Origin: Mycobacterium sp. IS-1590
Lineage (GTDB): Bacteria > Actinomycetota > Actinomycetes > Mycobacteriales > Mycobacteriaceae
Direction of reading: 5' to 3'
Assembly: GCF_001500025.1 (NCBI RefSeq)
Contig: NZ_LQIW01000001.1
Span: 434,001-498,000, forward strand
Length of the DNA: 64,000 nucleotides
Each line of letters opens with the position of its first letter. Positions within the stretch are counted from its first letter, which is position 1. Below the pieces are notes generated by a model. The model saw only the letters and a program-made list of their open reading frames with translations, was not told the origin of the DNA and did no database searches. Of this stretch, positions 51,451-61,099 are shown one piece after another. A program made the position numbers and the translations under genes.

Positions 51451-52073
51451 CGTTGCCATGGAGGCCGGGGGGCGTTGAGATCGAATCGCACCCCGACCAT
51501 GCGGATCACGAAGCACACGGTCGCGGCGCCCAGCGTCGCCGCGATGTTCTGCACGCCGAGGCCGTAGAGGAGCGCCGCACAGGCCGCGCCGATCATCGCC
51601 GGAATCGCGTAGAGCTCGCTGCGGAACACCGTGGGCACCTGCCCGATCGCCATGTCACGGATGGTGCCGCCGCCGACGGCGGTGATGGTGCCGACGATGA
51701 CCGCCTGCAGGACGCCGAACTCGAGGTTCAGTGCCTTGTAGGCGGCGAGCACGGCGAACACGCTCAACCCGACGGCATCGGCGATGGTGATGGGCATGGT
51801 GAACCGCTCGAGGGCGGGGCTCAGCACGAACGCGATGGCGCCGCCGCCCGCGGCCACGGCCAGATAGCGCCAGTCCACGAAGGTCGCGGGCGGAAGTGAA
51901 TTCAGAAGGATGTCGCGGATGACGCCACCGCCCAGCCCGGTGAGCATGCCGACGGTGACCACGCCGAAGATGTCCAGACGCGTTGCGCGCAGCGACACGA
52001 GCGCACCGTTGAGTGCGAACGCGAACGTGCCGATGAGGTCGAGCACCAGCAGCAGAGGCGTTTCGGTCGACAT
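51447..52073 (-). CDS. TRIC-channel / UPF0126 membrane protein
   Basis: 208 residues from ATG 52073 (MSTETPLLLVLDLIGTFAFALNGALV). Seven helices in two homologous halves, each with a glycine-rich turn (MLTGLGGGVIRD and ITAVGGGTIRD), define prokaryotic trimeric intracellular cation channels. They conduct K+ and perhaps other cations. Its stop overlaps the FtsH start, so the protease and the channel are co-translated. Opposite the Mrp operon, this suggests membrane ion-stress work, by context only. Confidence 0.88.
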   Translation of the reverse strand: MSTETPLLLVLDLIGTFAFALNGALVSLRATRLDIFGVVTVGMLTGLGGGVIRDILLNSLPPATFVDWRYLAVAAGGGAIAFVLSPALERFTMPITIADAVGLSVFAVLAAYKALNLEFGVLQAVIVGTITAVGGGTIRDMAIGQVPTVFRSELYAIPAMIGAACAALLYGLGVQNIAATLGAATVCFVIRMVGVRFDLNAPRPPWQR

Positions 52074-52161
52074 TGCTTGGTGTATACCCGAGGCCGCGCC
52101 CGTGTCCCACGACCCCGCCGGCGCGGTTCGATGCCTCACCGACGGAAGCGCGCGCTAGGTC

Positions 52162-52209
52162 GAGGACCTGTTGCCGACGGTTGACGCCGGATCGACGCAA
52201 CAGGTCCTC
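52162..52209. terminator. 13-bp perfect inverted repeat downstream of the YflT gene
   Basis: GAGGACCTGTTGC (52162-52174) and GCAACAGGTCCTC (52197-52209) are perfectly complementary, with a 22-base spacer. It begins nine bases past the stop of the stress-protein gene read leftward. It is the only structure in the 144-bp gap and is best explained as its terminator. Confidence 0.7.
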
Positions 52210-52217
52210 TGAACGGG

Positions 52218-52682
52218 TCAGATTCCGTCGGCGATGCGGACCGCTTCGTCGAAGTAGGGGGCATCGACCTGCACCGAGTAGCTCTTGGCCACCAGACCCG
52301 AGATGCTCGAGAAGTCGCGCCGGCCACCGGTAGTCCAGTGCGCGATGAAACCGAAAACGCCGCCCCAGAAGGCGCCGATCAACAGGCTGCCCAGCAGCGT
52401 CAGCAACACCCCGGACGGGACGAGGACGAAGAGGCTGAACAGCAGGCCGAACAGCAGACCGAATCCGGCGCCCGCCCCGGCGCCCATCAGCGTGGCCCTG
52501 CCCTTGGTCATCCTGCCGGTCACCTGCTCGACACTGTCGACGCCGTGACCGATGATGCGCACACGTTCGACGGGAAAGCCCTCGTCTGACAGTTTATCCA
52601 CCACGCGCTGTGCCTCTTCGTAGGTCGGATACACGCGCAGCACCATCGACTCCAGTGAGTTTCGGTTCAACGTCGCTGTCAT
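52218..52682 (-). CDS. YflT/general stress protein 17M-like membrane protein
   Basis: 154 residues from ATG 52682. A short N-terminal alpha/beta domain (LRVYPTYEEAQRVVDKLSDEGFPVERVRIIG) is the YflT domain of general-stress proteins. A glycine-rich hydrophobic hairpin follows (about 66-118: GAGAGAGFGLLFGLLFSLFV...LIGAFWGGVFGFIA), likely to insert in membranes. Family function is unknown. It is divergent from a MarR regulator with two 16-bp palindromes between them and probably controlled by it. Confidence 0.82.
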   Translation of the reverse strand: MTATLNRNSLESMVLRVYPTYEEAQRVVDKLSDEGFPVERVRIIGHGVDSVEQVTGRMTKGRATLMGAGAGAGFGLLFGLLFSLFVLVPSGVLLTLLGSLLIGAFWGGVFGFIAHWTTGGRRDFSSISGLVAKSYSVQVDAPYFDEAVRIADGI

Positions 52683-52706
52683 GAAATCTCCTATCTGATC
52701 TAGTTG

Positions 52707-52751
52707 GTTGGTACTACCCAACTATAGTATCTTTGGTTGGTATATACCAAC
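52707..52751. promoter_or_regulatory. Two 16-bp operator palindromes between the YflT and MarR genes
   Basis: GTTGGTATATACCAAC (52736-52751) is a perfect 16-bp palindrome. GTTGGTACTACCCAAC (52707-52722) is an imperfect copy, with identical 5-bp ends (GTTGG/CCAAC), offset by 29 bp. MarR dimers typically bind palindromes of this size. A -10-like TATAGT (52723-52728) lies between them. TATTAA (52752-52757) is seven bases before the MarR GTG at 52764, so the marR message could be leaderless. Confidence 0.72.
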
Positions 52752-52763
52752 TATTAAGCAGGT

Positions 52764-53258
52764 GTGAACGCGGTGGCCAAACACGAAGAGGGCGAAGACC
52801 GGGCCGTGTACGAGGCGATCCGGCAGATTGCGCGGTGGTCCAACCGCCCCGACGCGCGCGCCGCGCTGCTCGGACGGGCCGCACAGGATTTCTCACCGAT
52901 CGACGTGGACCTGTTGCGCGCCATCGTCTCCAACGGTCCAGTGCGAATCTCCGACCTTGCCCATTGGCAGGGCGTCGACAAGTCCACGATGTCGTTGCAG
53001 GTTCGCAGGCTCGAACAGCGTGATCTGATCCGCCGGCGCCCGGATCCCGCCGATCAACGGGCCGCACTGCTCACCGCGACCGCCAAGGGGCGCCGGACCT
53101 GTCAACGCATGGACGTCGCAGGCACCGACGTCGTCGCGCGCGCATTCGCGCACTGGCCCGAACGCGACCGGCGGGACCTCGCCACGCTTCTGGCCCGGTT
53201 CGCCCAAGACCTCACGTCCTCTGGCGAGATCCTGCGAGCGAGTGCGTCGGCGCCCTGA
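52764..53258 (+). CDS. MarR-family transcriptional regulator
   Basis: 164 residues from GTG 52764 (a GTG three codons further is also possible). Winged helix-turn-helix: VRISDLAHWQGVDKSTMSLQVRRLEQRDLIRRRPDPADQRA (about 61-100), with the DxR wing. Core dimer helices follow. It is followed by a WrbA-like oxidoreductase 74 bp later, in the same direction. MarR-type repressors in this layout sense phenolics or oxidants through ligand or thiol; the DNA-binding half has no cysteine, so ligand sensing is likelier. Confidence 0.88.
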   Translation: MNAVAKHEEGEDRAVYEAIRQIARWSNRPDARAALLGRAAQDFSPIDVDLLRAIVSNGPVRISDLAHWQGVDKSTMSLQVRRLEQRDLIRRRPDPADQRAALLTATAKGRRTCQRMDVAGTDVVARAFAHWPERDRRDLATLLARFAQDLTSSGEILRASASAP

Positions 53259-53332
53259 ACGCAGCACCGTGGATTAGTAGCCGGTGAAAGAGGAACCCCT
53301 ATCAAGCACCCATCGATCGGAAGGAGCCAATC

Positions 53333-53932
53333 ATGGTGAAACTGTCAGTGATCTACTACTCCGCAACGGGGCACGGCACCGCGATGGCGCGCACCGTTGC
53401 CGAGGCCGGGGAGAAGGCCGGCGCCGAGGTCCGGTTCCGCCCGGTCGCCGAAACCCGCGATCCCAAGTCGTTCGCGGACAACCCCGCCTGGTCGGCCAAC
53501 TACGAAGACACCAAGGACCTTCCGTCGGCGACGGGGGACGACATCGTGTGGGCCGACGCGGTGATCTTCGGCTCACCGACCCGATTCGGTTCTCCCGCAG
53601 CGCCTTTCCGTACCTTCATCGACACACTGGGTGGGTTGTGGGCACAGGGGAAACTCGCCGACAAGGTCTACGCCGGGTTCACGTCGTCGCAAACCGCTCA
53701 CGGCGGGCAGGAGACCACGTTGATCAACCTCTACGTGACGCTGATGCACTTCGGCGGCATCATCGTGCCACCCGGGTACACCAACGAGCTCAAGTTCGCC
53801 GATGGAAACCCGTACGGCGTCAGCCACATCACCGGCCCGGACAACAAGTCCCCTGTCAACGATGCGACCAACGCCGCGCTCGAACACATGGCGCAACGGG
53901 TGGTCACGATCGCCGGCCGCCTTGCCGGATAG
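53333..53932 (+). CDS. NAD(P)H:quinone oxidoreductase, WrbA-like
   Basis: 199 residues from ATG 53333, with AAGGAG before it. Flavodoxin fold: IYYSATGHGTAMA phosphate loop for FMN, ADAVIFGSPTRFGSPAAPFRTF and TSSQTAHGGQETTL. WrbA enzymes reduce quinones in two-electron steps, avoiding semiquinone stress. Placed after the MarR gene, it is a likely member of that regulon (quinone or electrophile stress). Confidence 0.88.
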   Translation: MVKLSVIYYSATGHGTAMARTVAEAGEKAGAEVRFRPVAETRDPKSFADNPAWSANYEDTKDLPSATGDDIVWADAVIFGSPTRFGSPAAPFRTFIDTLGGLWAQGKLADKVYAGFTSSQTAHGGQETTLINLYVTLMHFGGIIVPPGYTNELKFADGNPYGVSHITGPDNKSPVNDATNAALEHMAQRVVTIAGRLAG

Positions 53933-54030
53933 TCCTCGCGCAGTGCGGACGTAGGCGAATGCGTCTGCGACACTGCTGAAGCCATCACGACCTCTCACCA
54001 CCCGTCCATTGGCGCACGACAACTCAGAAG

Positions 54031-55377
54031 GTGTACGTGGACATGATGCGGCTCTTCAGTCGACCGTCGGCGCTGCGCTTCGCCACCGCCCGCTACCACT
54101 TTCGCGAAAGTCTCTTCGCGCTCCCCGCCCTGGTGCTGGTGGGCGGCATCGCCCTCGCGGAGGCGACGGCCTACCTCGACGACATCGTGGGCGTGAACAC
54201 CTCACTCCCGTTGACCCTCGAAATGAACAGCAACGCGGCGACGTGGCTACTGAGCACCGTCGCCGGCGCCACCATCACCACCGCGGGAGTGGTCTTCTCG
54301 CTCACGGTGGTGAGCCTGCAATTGGCCAGCAGCCAGTTCTCACCACGGGTGATGCGGTCGTTCATCCGGGACCGGCTGAGCCAGTTGGTCATCGGCCTAC
54401 TGGTGGGCACCTTCGTCTTCTGTGTGCTGACCCTTCGCCATATCAGCGGGGACCCGATGTCGAATGCGCCGCGGGTGTCGATGACGGCGGCGGTCGTACT
54501 GGCGGTAGTGACGGTGCTGCTGATCATCGCCTACCTCAACCGGTTGGCCTACGGGCTGCAGGTCGGGGAGGTGGTGCGCACCATTGCCGCGGAGGCCGAC
54601 GAGGTGATCGAGGAGCAGGAGCGGCAGACGCGCATGGAGACACCGGCCCCCCACCCGGCGCCGGGAACGGGCGAGCACCTGACGGTCCATGCGGGCAGCG
54701 ACGGCTGGGTCACCCAGTCGGCGAGCAGGTACATCCTGGCCGCGGTCCCGCCCGCGACCGTCGTGCGATTGGAGACGCGCACCGGCGCCTACATACACCG
54801 GGGCGAGGTGCTGATGACGCTGTGGCCGAAGCCGGCCGACGCCGGTCGCGTCGACCGCAAGCTGAGGTCGACGGTGGAGGTGGCCGATATCCGCACCATG
54901 CAGCAAGATGTCGACTTCGGCGTCCGGCAGCTGGTCGACATCGCTCTGCGTGCGCTCAGCCCCGCCGTCAACGACCCGACCACGGCGGCCGACGTGGTGC
55001 TCCGAATCGGCAGCCTGATGCGCAAACTGTTGGCGGCCGACATGCCGCCGCAGGCGGTTTGCGGACCCGACGACAGGATTCTTCTTCGGCCCTGGGATCT
55101 GTCGCACGAGGAATACATCGCGCACGCCTTCGACCAGATCCGCCAGAGTTCGGTCGGTCAACCGAACGTCGTTGCGACGGTGTTGCGGGTGCTGCGGATG
55201 CTGATCGAACACGCTCGCAGCGTGGGCCGGCAGGAGTACATCGCCCCGCTACGCAGGCAGATCGGGTTGTTGATGGACGCCATGGACGCCCAACCCGACC
55301 TCCACCCGGCCGATCTCGAACGCCTCCGGGCGATCTCGCAGGAGGCGGCCACCGACCCGGCAGAACACGACGTCTGA
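54031..55377 (+). CDS. DUF2254 membrane protein
   Basis: 448 residues from GTG 54031; ATG 54043 (MMRLFSRPSALRF) is an alternative. Four hydrophobic segments in the first third (about 33-50, 72-95, 118-140 and 152-172) precede a soluble C-terminal domain. Two motifs, ATWLLSTVAGATITTAGVVFSLTVVSLQLASSQFSPRVMRSF and FGVRQLVDIALRALSPAVNDPTTA, are diagnostic for DUF2254. Function is unknown. It stands alone between the WrbA and tmk genes. Confidence 0.85.
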   Translation: MYVDMMRLFSRPSALRFATARYHFRESLFALPALVLVGGIALAEATAYLDDIVGVNTSLPLTLEMNSNAATWLLSTVAGATITTAGVVFSLTVVSLQLASSQFSPRVMRSFIRDRLSQLVIGLLVGTFVFCVLTLRHISGDPMSNAPRVSMTAAVVLAVVTVLLIIAYLNRLAYGLQVGEVVRTIAAEADEVIEEQERQTRMETPAPHPAPGTGEHLTVHAGSDGWVTQSASRYILAAVPPATVVRLETRTGAYIHRGEVLMTLWPKPADAGRVDRKLRSTVEVADIRTMQQDVDFGVRQLVDIALRALSPAVNDPTTAADVVLRIGSLMRKLLAADMPPQAVCGPDDRILLRPWDLSHEEYIAHAFDQIRQSSVGQPNVVATVLRVLRMLIEHARSVGRQEYIAPLRRQIGLLMDAMDAQPDLHPADLERLRAISQEAATDPAEHDV

Positions 55378-55422
55378 TCGGCCTCGGGCACCGAGGCGCC
55401 CGGCATCGCTAGTGTCACAGCC

Positions 55423-56055
55423 GTGCTGATGGTCATCGAGGGGGTCGACGGCGCGGGCAAGCGCACGCTGACCAACGGGCTTCGCATCGCGTTCGAAGCC
55501 GCCGGCCGAACGACGACAACCCTGGCATTTCCGCGCTACGGCCAGTCGGTGGAGGCCGACGTGGCCGCCGAGGCGCTGCACGGGTCCCACGGTGACCTCG
55601 CCGACTCGGTGTACGCGATGGCGGTGCTGTTCGCGCTCGACCGTGCCCGCGCGCGAGCCGAGATCCAACGCCTGCAGAACACCTACGACGTCGTCATCCT
55701 GGACCGCTACGTCGCGTCCAACGCGGCCTACAGCGCCGCGCGCCTGCACCAGGACGCGGGCGGTGAGGTCGTCGAGTGGGTGCGCGCCCTGGAGTATGAG
55801 CGCCTCGCGCTACCGCGGCCCGATGCCCAGGTACTGCTGGCCGTGCCGATCGAACTGGCGGCTCAGCGGGCCGAGCAGCGCGCCAACACCGAGGTCGACC
55901 GGGCCAAGGACGCCTACGAGCGCGACGGCGGGCTGCAGCAACGCACCTCCGACGTCTACGCCGCCCTGGCCGCATCGCAGTGGTGCGGACGCTGGGAGGT
56001 CGCCGGGCCCGAGGTCGATCCGGCCGCACTCGCCGCCGAACTGGACCCTCACTAG
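55423..56055 (+). CDS. tmk: dTMP kinase
   Basis: 210 residues from GTG 55423. P-loop EGVDGAGKRT (6-15), PRYGQS for the substrate-binding region and DRYVASNAAYSAARLHQ. It phosphorylates dTMP to dTDP. The GAGKRT loop variant and the LID region YERDGGLQQRTSDVY match the mycobacterial enzyme. It precedes mtrA by 79 bp, as Rv3247c precedes Rv3246c. Confidence 0.94.
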   Translation: MLMVIEGVDGAGKRTLTNGLRIAFEAAGRTTTTLAFPRYGQSVEADVAAEALHGSHGDLADSVYAMAVLFALDRARARAEIQRLQNTYDVVILDRYVASNAAYSAARLHQDAGGEVVEWVRALEYERLALPRPDAQVLLAVPIELAAQRAEQRANTEVDRAKDAYERDGGLQQRTSDVYAALAASQWCGRWEVAGPEVDPAALAAELDPH

Positions 56056-56134
56056 TCCCGTTCGGCGTCATTCGCCGGTCAAAGCGCGAAACGCGCCGTG
56101 TGGTAGCCGGGGTTTATCGCAATTCGGTGACACC

Positions 56135-56821
56135 ATGGTCTCCATGAGGCAAAGGATTCTGGTTGTCGACGATGACCCGTCGCTCGCCGAGATGCTCACC
56201 ATCGTGCTGCGGGGCGAAGGCTTCGACACGGCGGTCATCGGTGACGGCACCCAAGCGCTGACCGCGGTCCGTGAGCTGCGGCCCGATCTGGTCCTGCTCG
56301 ACCTGATGCTGCCCGGCATGAACGGCATCGACGTCTGCCGGGTGCTCCGCGCGGATTCCGGCGTGCCGATCGTCATGCTGACCGCCAAGACCGACACGGT
56401 CGACGTCGTACTGGGCCTGGAGTCCGGCGCCGACGACTACGTGATGAAGCCGTTCAAGCCGAAAGAGCTCGTCGCGCGGGTGCGGGCCCGCCTGCGGCGC
56501 AACGAGGACGAGCCGGCCGAGATGCTGTCGATCGGCGACGTCGACATCGACGTGCCGGCCCACAAGGTCACCCGCCAGGGCGAACAGATCTCGCTGACCC
56601 CGCTGGAGTTCGACCTGTTGGTGGCGTTGGCGCGCAAACCGCGGCAGGTGTTTACTCGTGATGTGCTGCTCGAACAGGTGTGGGGTTATCGACACCCCGC
56701 GGACACCCGTTTGGTGAACGTGCATGTCCAGCGGTTGCGGGCCAAGGTCGAGAAGGATCCGGAGAACCCGCAGGTGGTACTCACTGTTCGAGGAGTGGGG
56801 TACAAGGCCGGACCGCCGTGA
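56135..56821 (+). CDS. mtrA: MtrA response regulator
   Basis: 228 residues from ATG 56135 (MVSMRQRILVVDDD), equal to the M. tuberculosis length. Receiver domain with phosphoacceptor Asp56 (LVLLDLMLPG) and a C-terminal OmpR-type winged helix (about 132-228: ISLTPLEFDLLVALARKPRQVFTRDVLLEQVWGY). MtrA controls cell-cycle, division and peptidoglycan-remodelling genes and is essential in M. tuberculosis. Its sequence is nearly invariant with respect to M. tuberculosis as I recall it. Transcribed with mtrB-lpqB. Confidence 0.97.
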   Translation: MVSMRQRILVVDDDPSLAEMLTIVLRGEGFDTAVIGDGTQALTAVRELRPDLVLLDLMLPGMNGIDVCRVLRADSGVPIVMLTAKTDTVDVVLGLESGADDYVMKPFKPKELVARVRARLRRNEDEPAEMLSIGDVDIDVPAHKVTRQGEQISLTPLEFDLLVALARKPRQVFTRDVLLEQVWGYRHPADTRLVNVHVQRLRAKVEKDPENPQVVLTVRGVGYKAGPP

Positions 56822-56894
56822 CATGCACGGCTCTCGGCCGTGGTCGTGATCCCGACCGCTTGGCGGTCGCCGTGCTGACCACTCGGCGGGCGCC

Positions 56895-58541
56895 GTGATC
56901 TTCAGCTCCAGACGACGCATCCATCGGCGCTCGGCGCCGCTGGTGCGCGGACTGGGCGCGCTGGGGCGGGCGATCAGCCTGGCCTGGCGGCGCTCCCTGC
57001 AGCTGCGCGTCGTCTCGTTGACGTTGGGCCTGTCGCTGGCCGTGATCCTGGTGCTCGGATTCGTGCTGACCAGCCAGATCACCGATCGCATCCTCGAGGT
57101 CAAGGTGCGAGCGGCGACCGAGCAGATCGACCGTGCACGCACCACGGTCAGCGGAATCGTCGGCGGCGAGGAGACCCGCTCGCTCGACAGCAGCCTGCAG
57201 CTGGCGCGCAACACACTGATCGATCGCAGCGCCGACGCCGAACCGGGGTTGGCGGGAACCTACGACGCGGTTCTGGTGGTTCCCGGCGACGGGCCTCGGG
57301 CGGCGACCGCGGCCGGCCCGGTTCAGCAGGTGCCCAACACGCTGCGGGAGTTCGTCAAGGCCGGCCAGGTCAGCTATCAGTACGCAGCAGTGCACACCGA
57401 CGGTTTCTCCGGGCCCGCGCTGATCGTCGGCAGTCCGACGTCGTCATCGGTGACGAACCTCGAGCTCTACCTGATCTTCCCGCTCAACAACGAGGAGTCC
57501 ACGATCGCGCTGGTGCGCGGGACGATGGCCACCGGGGGCGTGGTGCTGCTCGGACTGCTCGCCGCGATCGCCCTGTTGGTGGCGCGCCAGATCGTGCTGC
57601 CGGTGCGCTCGGCGTCGCGCATCGCCGAGCGGTTCGCCGAAGGCCACCTCACCGAGCGCATGCCGGTGCGCGGCGAGGACGACATGGCCCGCCTCGCCGT
57701 CTCGTTCAACGACATGGCCGAGAGCCTGCACCGCCAGATCACCCAACTCGAGGAGTTCGGCAACCTGCAGCGCCGGTTCACCTCCGACGTCAGCCACGAA
57801 CTGCGCACCCCGCTGACGACGGTGCGCATGGCCGCCGACCTGATCCACGACCACAGTGATGATCTCGATCCCGCTCTGCGCCGGTCCACCGAGTTGATGG
57901 TCAGCGAGCTCGACCGGTTCGAGACGTTGCTCAACGATCTGTTGGAGATCTCCCGCCACGACGCCGGTGTCGCCGAGCTGTCGGTCGAGTCGCTGGATCT
58001 GCGCTCGACGGTGCGCAGCGCCTTGGACAACGTCGGGCATCTCGCGGCCGACGCCGACGACGAACTCGGCGTCGACATGCCAGGAGAGGAGGTCATCGCC
58101 GAGGTCGATCCGCGACGGGTGGAGCGCATCCTGCGCAACCTCATCGCCAACGCCATCGACCACGCCGAGCACAAACCCGTCCGCATCCGGATGGCCGCCG
58201 ACGACGACACCGTCGCCGTCACCGTCCGCGACCACGGGGTCGGGCTGCGCCCCGGCGAGGAGAAACTGGTGTTCAGCCGCTTCTGGCGGTCGGACCCCTC
58301 GCGGGTACGTCGTTCCGGCGGCACCGGTCTCGGTCTGGCGATCAGCATCGAGGATGCCCGCCTGCACCAGGGCAGGCTGGAGGCCTGGGGTGAACCCGGT
58401 AAGGGCGCCTGCTTCCGTCTGACGCTGCCGCTCGTCCGCGGGCACAAAGTGACCACCAGCCCGCTGCCGCTGAAACCCGTTGGGCCGGAAGATGTGCCGC
58501 CGCGCAGCCGTGATCGTGAACCTGCGCAGGAGTCCGTGTGA
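56895..58541 (+). CDS. mtrB: MtrB sensor histidine kinase
   Basis: 548 residues from GTG 56895. An N-terminal helix (about 38-60), an extracytoplasmic sensor (60-208), a second helix (about 210-230), HAMP, then DHp with [11 protein letters not shown] (His301) and the catalytic domain with [18 protein letters not shown] and [11 protein letters not shown] proline-rich C-terminal tail follows. It phosphorylates MtrA and localises to septa with Wag31 and FtsI. Its stop overlaps lpqB (GTGA). Confidence 0.96.
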   Translation: MIFSSRRRIHRRSAPLVRGLGALGRAISLAWRRSLQLRVVSLTLGLSLAVILVLGFVLTSQITDRILEVKVRAATEQIDRARTTVSGIVGGEETRSLDSSLQLARNTLIDRSADAEPGLAGTYDAVLVVPGDGPRAATAAGPVQQVPNTLREFVKAGQVSYQYAAVHTDGFSGPALIVGSPTSSSVTNLELYLIFPLNNEESTIALVRGTMATGGVVLLGLLAAIALLVARQIVLPVRSASRIAERFAEGHLTERMPVRGEDDMARLAVSFNDMAESLHRQITQLEEFGNLQRRFTSDVSHELRTPLTTVRMAADLIHDHSDDLDPALRRSTELMVSELDRFETLLNDLLEISRHDAGVAELSVESLDLRSTVRSALDNVGHLAADADDELGVDMPGEEVIAEVDPRRVERILRNLIANAIDHAEHKPVRIRMAADDDTVAVTVRDHGVGLRPGEEKLVFSRFWRSDPSRVRRSGGTGLGLAISIEDARLHQGRLEAWGEPGKGACFRLTLPLVRGHKVTTSPLPLKPVGPEDVPPRSRDREPAQESV

Positions 58542-60295
58542 GAACCCTGCTGGCCGTCCTGGGTGCGCTGGCATTGGTTCTGACCGGCTGTGCGGGCGTG
58601 CCCAGTTCGTCCTCGCCGCAAGCCATCGGAACCGTCGACCGGCCCGCCCCGCCCAGCCTGCCCAAACCGACTCCGGGCATGGATCCCGACGTGTTGCTGC
58701 GCGAATTCCTCAAAGCCACCGCCGATCCGGCCAACCGGCACCTGGCCGCGCGCCAGTTCCTCACCGAATCCGCTTCGCAGGCTTGGGATGACGCGGGCAG
58801 TGCGCTGTTGATCGACAACGTGGTGTTCGTCGAGACGCGTGGTCCCGAACGGGTTTCGGTGAGCATGCGCGCCGACATCCTCGGGTCGTTGTCGGACATG
58901 GGCGTGTTCGAGACGGGGGAGGGCGCGCTGCCCGACCCGGGGCCGATCGAACTGGTCAAGACCCCCGACGGTTGGCGCATCGACAAGCTGCCGAACGGCG
59001 TCTTCCTCGACTGGCAGCAATTTCAGGCGACCTACCGGCGCAACACCCTGTATTTCGTCGATCCGACCGGTGGCACCGTCGTGCCCGATCCGCGCTATGT
59101 CGCGGTCTCCGATCCCGACCAGCTGGCCACCGAACTGGTGAGCAAGTTGATCGCCGGACCGCGACCGGAGATGGCCAAGACCGTTCGTAATCTCCTCGAA
59201 CCGCCCCTGAAACTACGGGGCCCGGTGACGCGCGCCGACGGCGGCAAGATGGGCGTCGGCCGGGGCTACGGCGGCGCCAGGATCGATCTGGACAACCTGT
59301 CGACCACCGATCCGCACAGCAGGCAACTGCTTGCGGCGCAACTCATCTGGACGCTGTCGCGCGCGGGGGTCAACGGGCCGTACGTCATCAATGCCGACGG
59401 TGCCGCCCTTGACGACCGGTTCGCCGACGGTTGGGAGACCTCCGACGTGGCGGCCACCGATCCCGGCGCGGCCTCGGGAGTGGCGGCCGGCCTGCACGCG
59501 TTGGTGGGGGGTTCGCTCGTCGCGCTCGACGGTCGGCGGGCGCCGCGGGTTCCGGGACAGTTCGGGCAGATGCCGGACCAGACCGCTGCGGCGGTGTCCC
59601 GCACGGGGCAGGAGGTGGCCTCGATTGTCACGCTGCGGCCGGGCGCACCGGATATGGCGTCGTCGATGTGGGTGGGCGCGCTCGGTGGCGCCGCATCGCA
59701 GGTGTTGGATGCGCGGAGCCTGTCGCGGCCCAGCTGGTCGCTCGACAACGCGGTCTGGGTGGTGATCGACGGTAACAACGTCGTGCGCGTCATCCAGGAC
59801 GCATCGGGCCAGCCGGCGCGGATACCGGTCGACTCCACGCTGGTGTCGAGCAGGTTCCCCGGCGTGGTCACCGAGCTGCAGTTGTCGCGCGACGGCACGC
59901 GCGCGGCGATGGTCATCGATGGACGGGTGATCCTGGCCGGTGTCGAGCAGACGCCCGGCGGCGGCTACGCGCTGACCTACCCGCGACGGCTGGGGTACGG
60001 CCTGGGCAACACCGTGGTGTCGCTGTCATGGCGCACCGGTGACGACATCGTGGTCAGCCGCACCGATCCCCAGCATCCGGTCTCGTACGTGAACCTCGAC
60101 GGCGTCAACTCCGACGGACCGAGCCGCAACCTGCTGATGCCGGTCACCACCGTGGCGGCCAACCCGTCGACGGTGTACGTCGCCGATGCCCGCGGGGTGG
60201 TGCAACTATCCGGCTCGGTGGCCGAGGACGATCCGGCGTGGGCCGAGGTGCGTCCGCTGCTGGTGCCGGGCGCCGAGCCCGTGCTGCCGGGCTAG
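58538..60295 (+). CDS. lpqB: Lipoprotein LpqB, MtrAB accessory
   Basis: 585 residues from GTG 58538. Signal sequence with lipobox LTGC (Cys at about 18). A GerMN-like domain lies in the first part (about 70-310) and a beta-propeller-like C-terminal region (about 330-570) follows. LpqB interacts with the MtrB extracellular domain and modulates signalling and cell-wall homeostasis. Last gene of the mtrA-mtrB-lpqB operon; a large inverted repeat lies just downstream. Confidence 0.94.
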   Translation: MRTLLAVLGALALVLTGCAGVPSSSSPQAIGTVDRPAPPSLPKPTPGMDPDVLLREFLKATADPANRHLAARQFLTESASQAWDDAGSALLIDNVVFVETRGPERVSVSMRADILGSLSDMGVFETGEGALPDPGPIELVKTPDGWRIDKLPNGVFLDWQQFQATYRRNTLYFVDPTGGTVVPDPRYVAVSDPDQLATELVSKLIAGPRPEMAKTVRNLLEPPLKLRGPVTRADGGKMGVGRGYGGARIDLDNLSTTDPHSRQLLAAQLIWTLSRAGVNGPYVINADGAALDDRFADGWETSDVAATDPGAASGVAAGLHALVGGSLVALDGRRAPRVPGQFGQMPDQTAAAVSRTGQEVASIVTLRPGAPDMASSMWVGALGGAASQVLDARSLSRPSWSLDNAVWVVIDGNNVVRVIQDASGQPARIPVDSTLVSSRFPGVVTELQLSRDGTRAAMVIDGRVILAGVEQTPGGGYALTYPRRLGYGLGNTVVSLSWRTGDDIVVSRTDPQHPVSYVNLDGVNSDGPSRNLLMPVTTVAANPSTVYVADARGVVQLSGSVAEDDPAWAEVRPLLVPGAEPVLPG

Positions 60296-60301
60296 AGCCG
60301 G

Positions 60302-60367
60302 CTCGCGAAATCAACACCAGGGTTGCAAACACACCCCTCGTCACGACCCTGGTGTTGCGTTCGCGAG
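60302..60367. terminator. 22-bp near-perfect inverted repeat after lpqB
   Basis: Arms 60302-60323 and 60346-60367 pair at 20 of 22 positions (two adjacent mismatches) with a 22-base spacer. It begins six bases after the lpqB stop, so termination of the mtrAB-lpqB message is plausible. The length exceeds usual terminators, so a protein-bound site or mobile-repeat origin should be considered. Confidence 0.7.
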
Positions 60368-60451
60368 AAATCGATGTGAACCGACCTCCGGTATCGCCCG
60401 TTGTCCTGACAGAACGACGCCGCAGGCGTTTGCTATCAGCCAGGAGTGAAG

Positions 60452-61099
60452 ATGAGGACTCGCGGTCCGTTGATCACGTTGGGCGCGGTCGCCGCGCTGG
60501 CAGCCGCGCTGTGGCTCGGCAATGCTTCCCAGGAACCCGCGCCCGCGGCCGCGCCGGCGACCGAATCGGCCACCACGCCGAGCGCTCCGGCGCCCGCAAC
60601 CGCGCCGCAACCGCCCGCGACGGGCTTCCCGGCCAGGGCCGACTACGTCGGAACCGTGCCGACGGCCATCGGCCCGATCACGTTGGAGATCTCGGTCGAC
60701 GGCGACCAGGCGATCGCGTACGCCTGTGACGGCGACTCGGTCGAGATGTGGCTGCGAGGCGACGCCACGGACGGTGTCGTGAACCTCACGAGCAGGGACA
60801 AGACCGGGGTTCTCGACGGCCACCTCGACGGCGATGCGGTGATGGGGTTGCTGACCATCGGCGAGAAGAGCTGGGTGTTCACGGCGCCGGCCGCCGAAGC
60901 GCCCGCCGGCCTGTTCGTATACGAGCGCGACGGCGTGCGGAGCAGCTGGATCGTCGACGAGGACGGTGACGTCACCGGCGTGCTCCGTCGCAACGACGGA
61001 TCCATCGGTCCCGCACCGGTTCTGGCCACCGACGGCACCGCGGTGATCGACGGGCAGCGGGTCAGGGCCGTTCGCGTCGGCGGTGGCAGCGATGTCTGA
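60452..61099 (+). CDS. Exported protein of the Rieske module, function unknown
   Basis: 215 residues from ATG 60452, with AGGAG at 60442-60446; an earlier GTG (60446) lies within the site. An N-terminal hydrophobic segment (about 5-23) is an anchor or signal. A Pro/Ala/Thr-rich linker (about 27-56) follows, then a folded domain with repeated turns (DYVGTVP...ITLEISVDGDQAIAYACDGDSVEMWL). One Cys (YACDG). I do not recognise a family. The last 8 bp overlap the DUF6529 gene, linking it to the redox module. Confidence 0.75.
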   Translation: MRTRGPLITLGAVAALAAALWLGNASQEPAPAAAPATESATTPSAPAPATAPQPPATGFPARADYVGTVPTAIGPITLEISVDGDQAIAYACDGDSVEMWLRGDATDGVVNLTSRDKTGVLDGHLDGDAVMGLLTIGEKSWVFTAPAAEAPAGLFVYERDGVRSSWIVDEDGDVTGVLRRNDGSIGPAPVLATDGTAVIDGQRVRAVRVGGGSDV

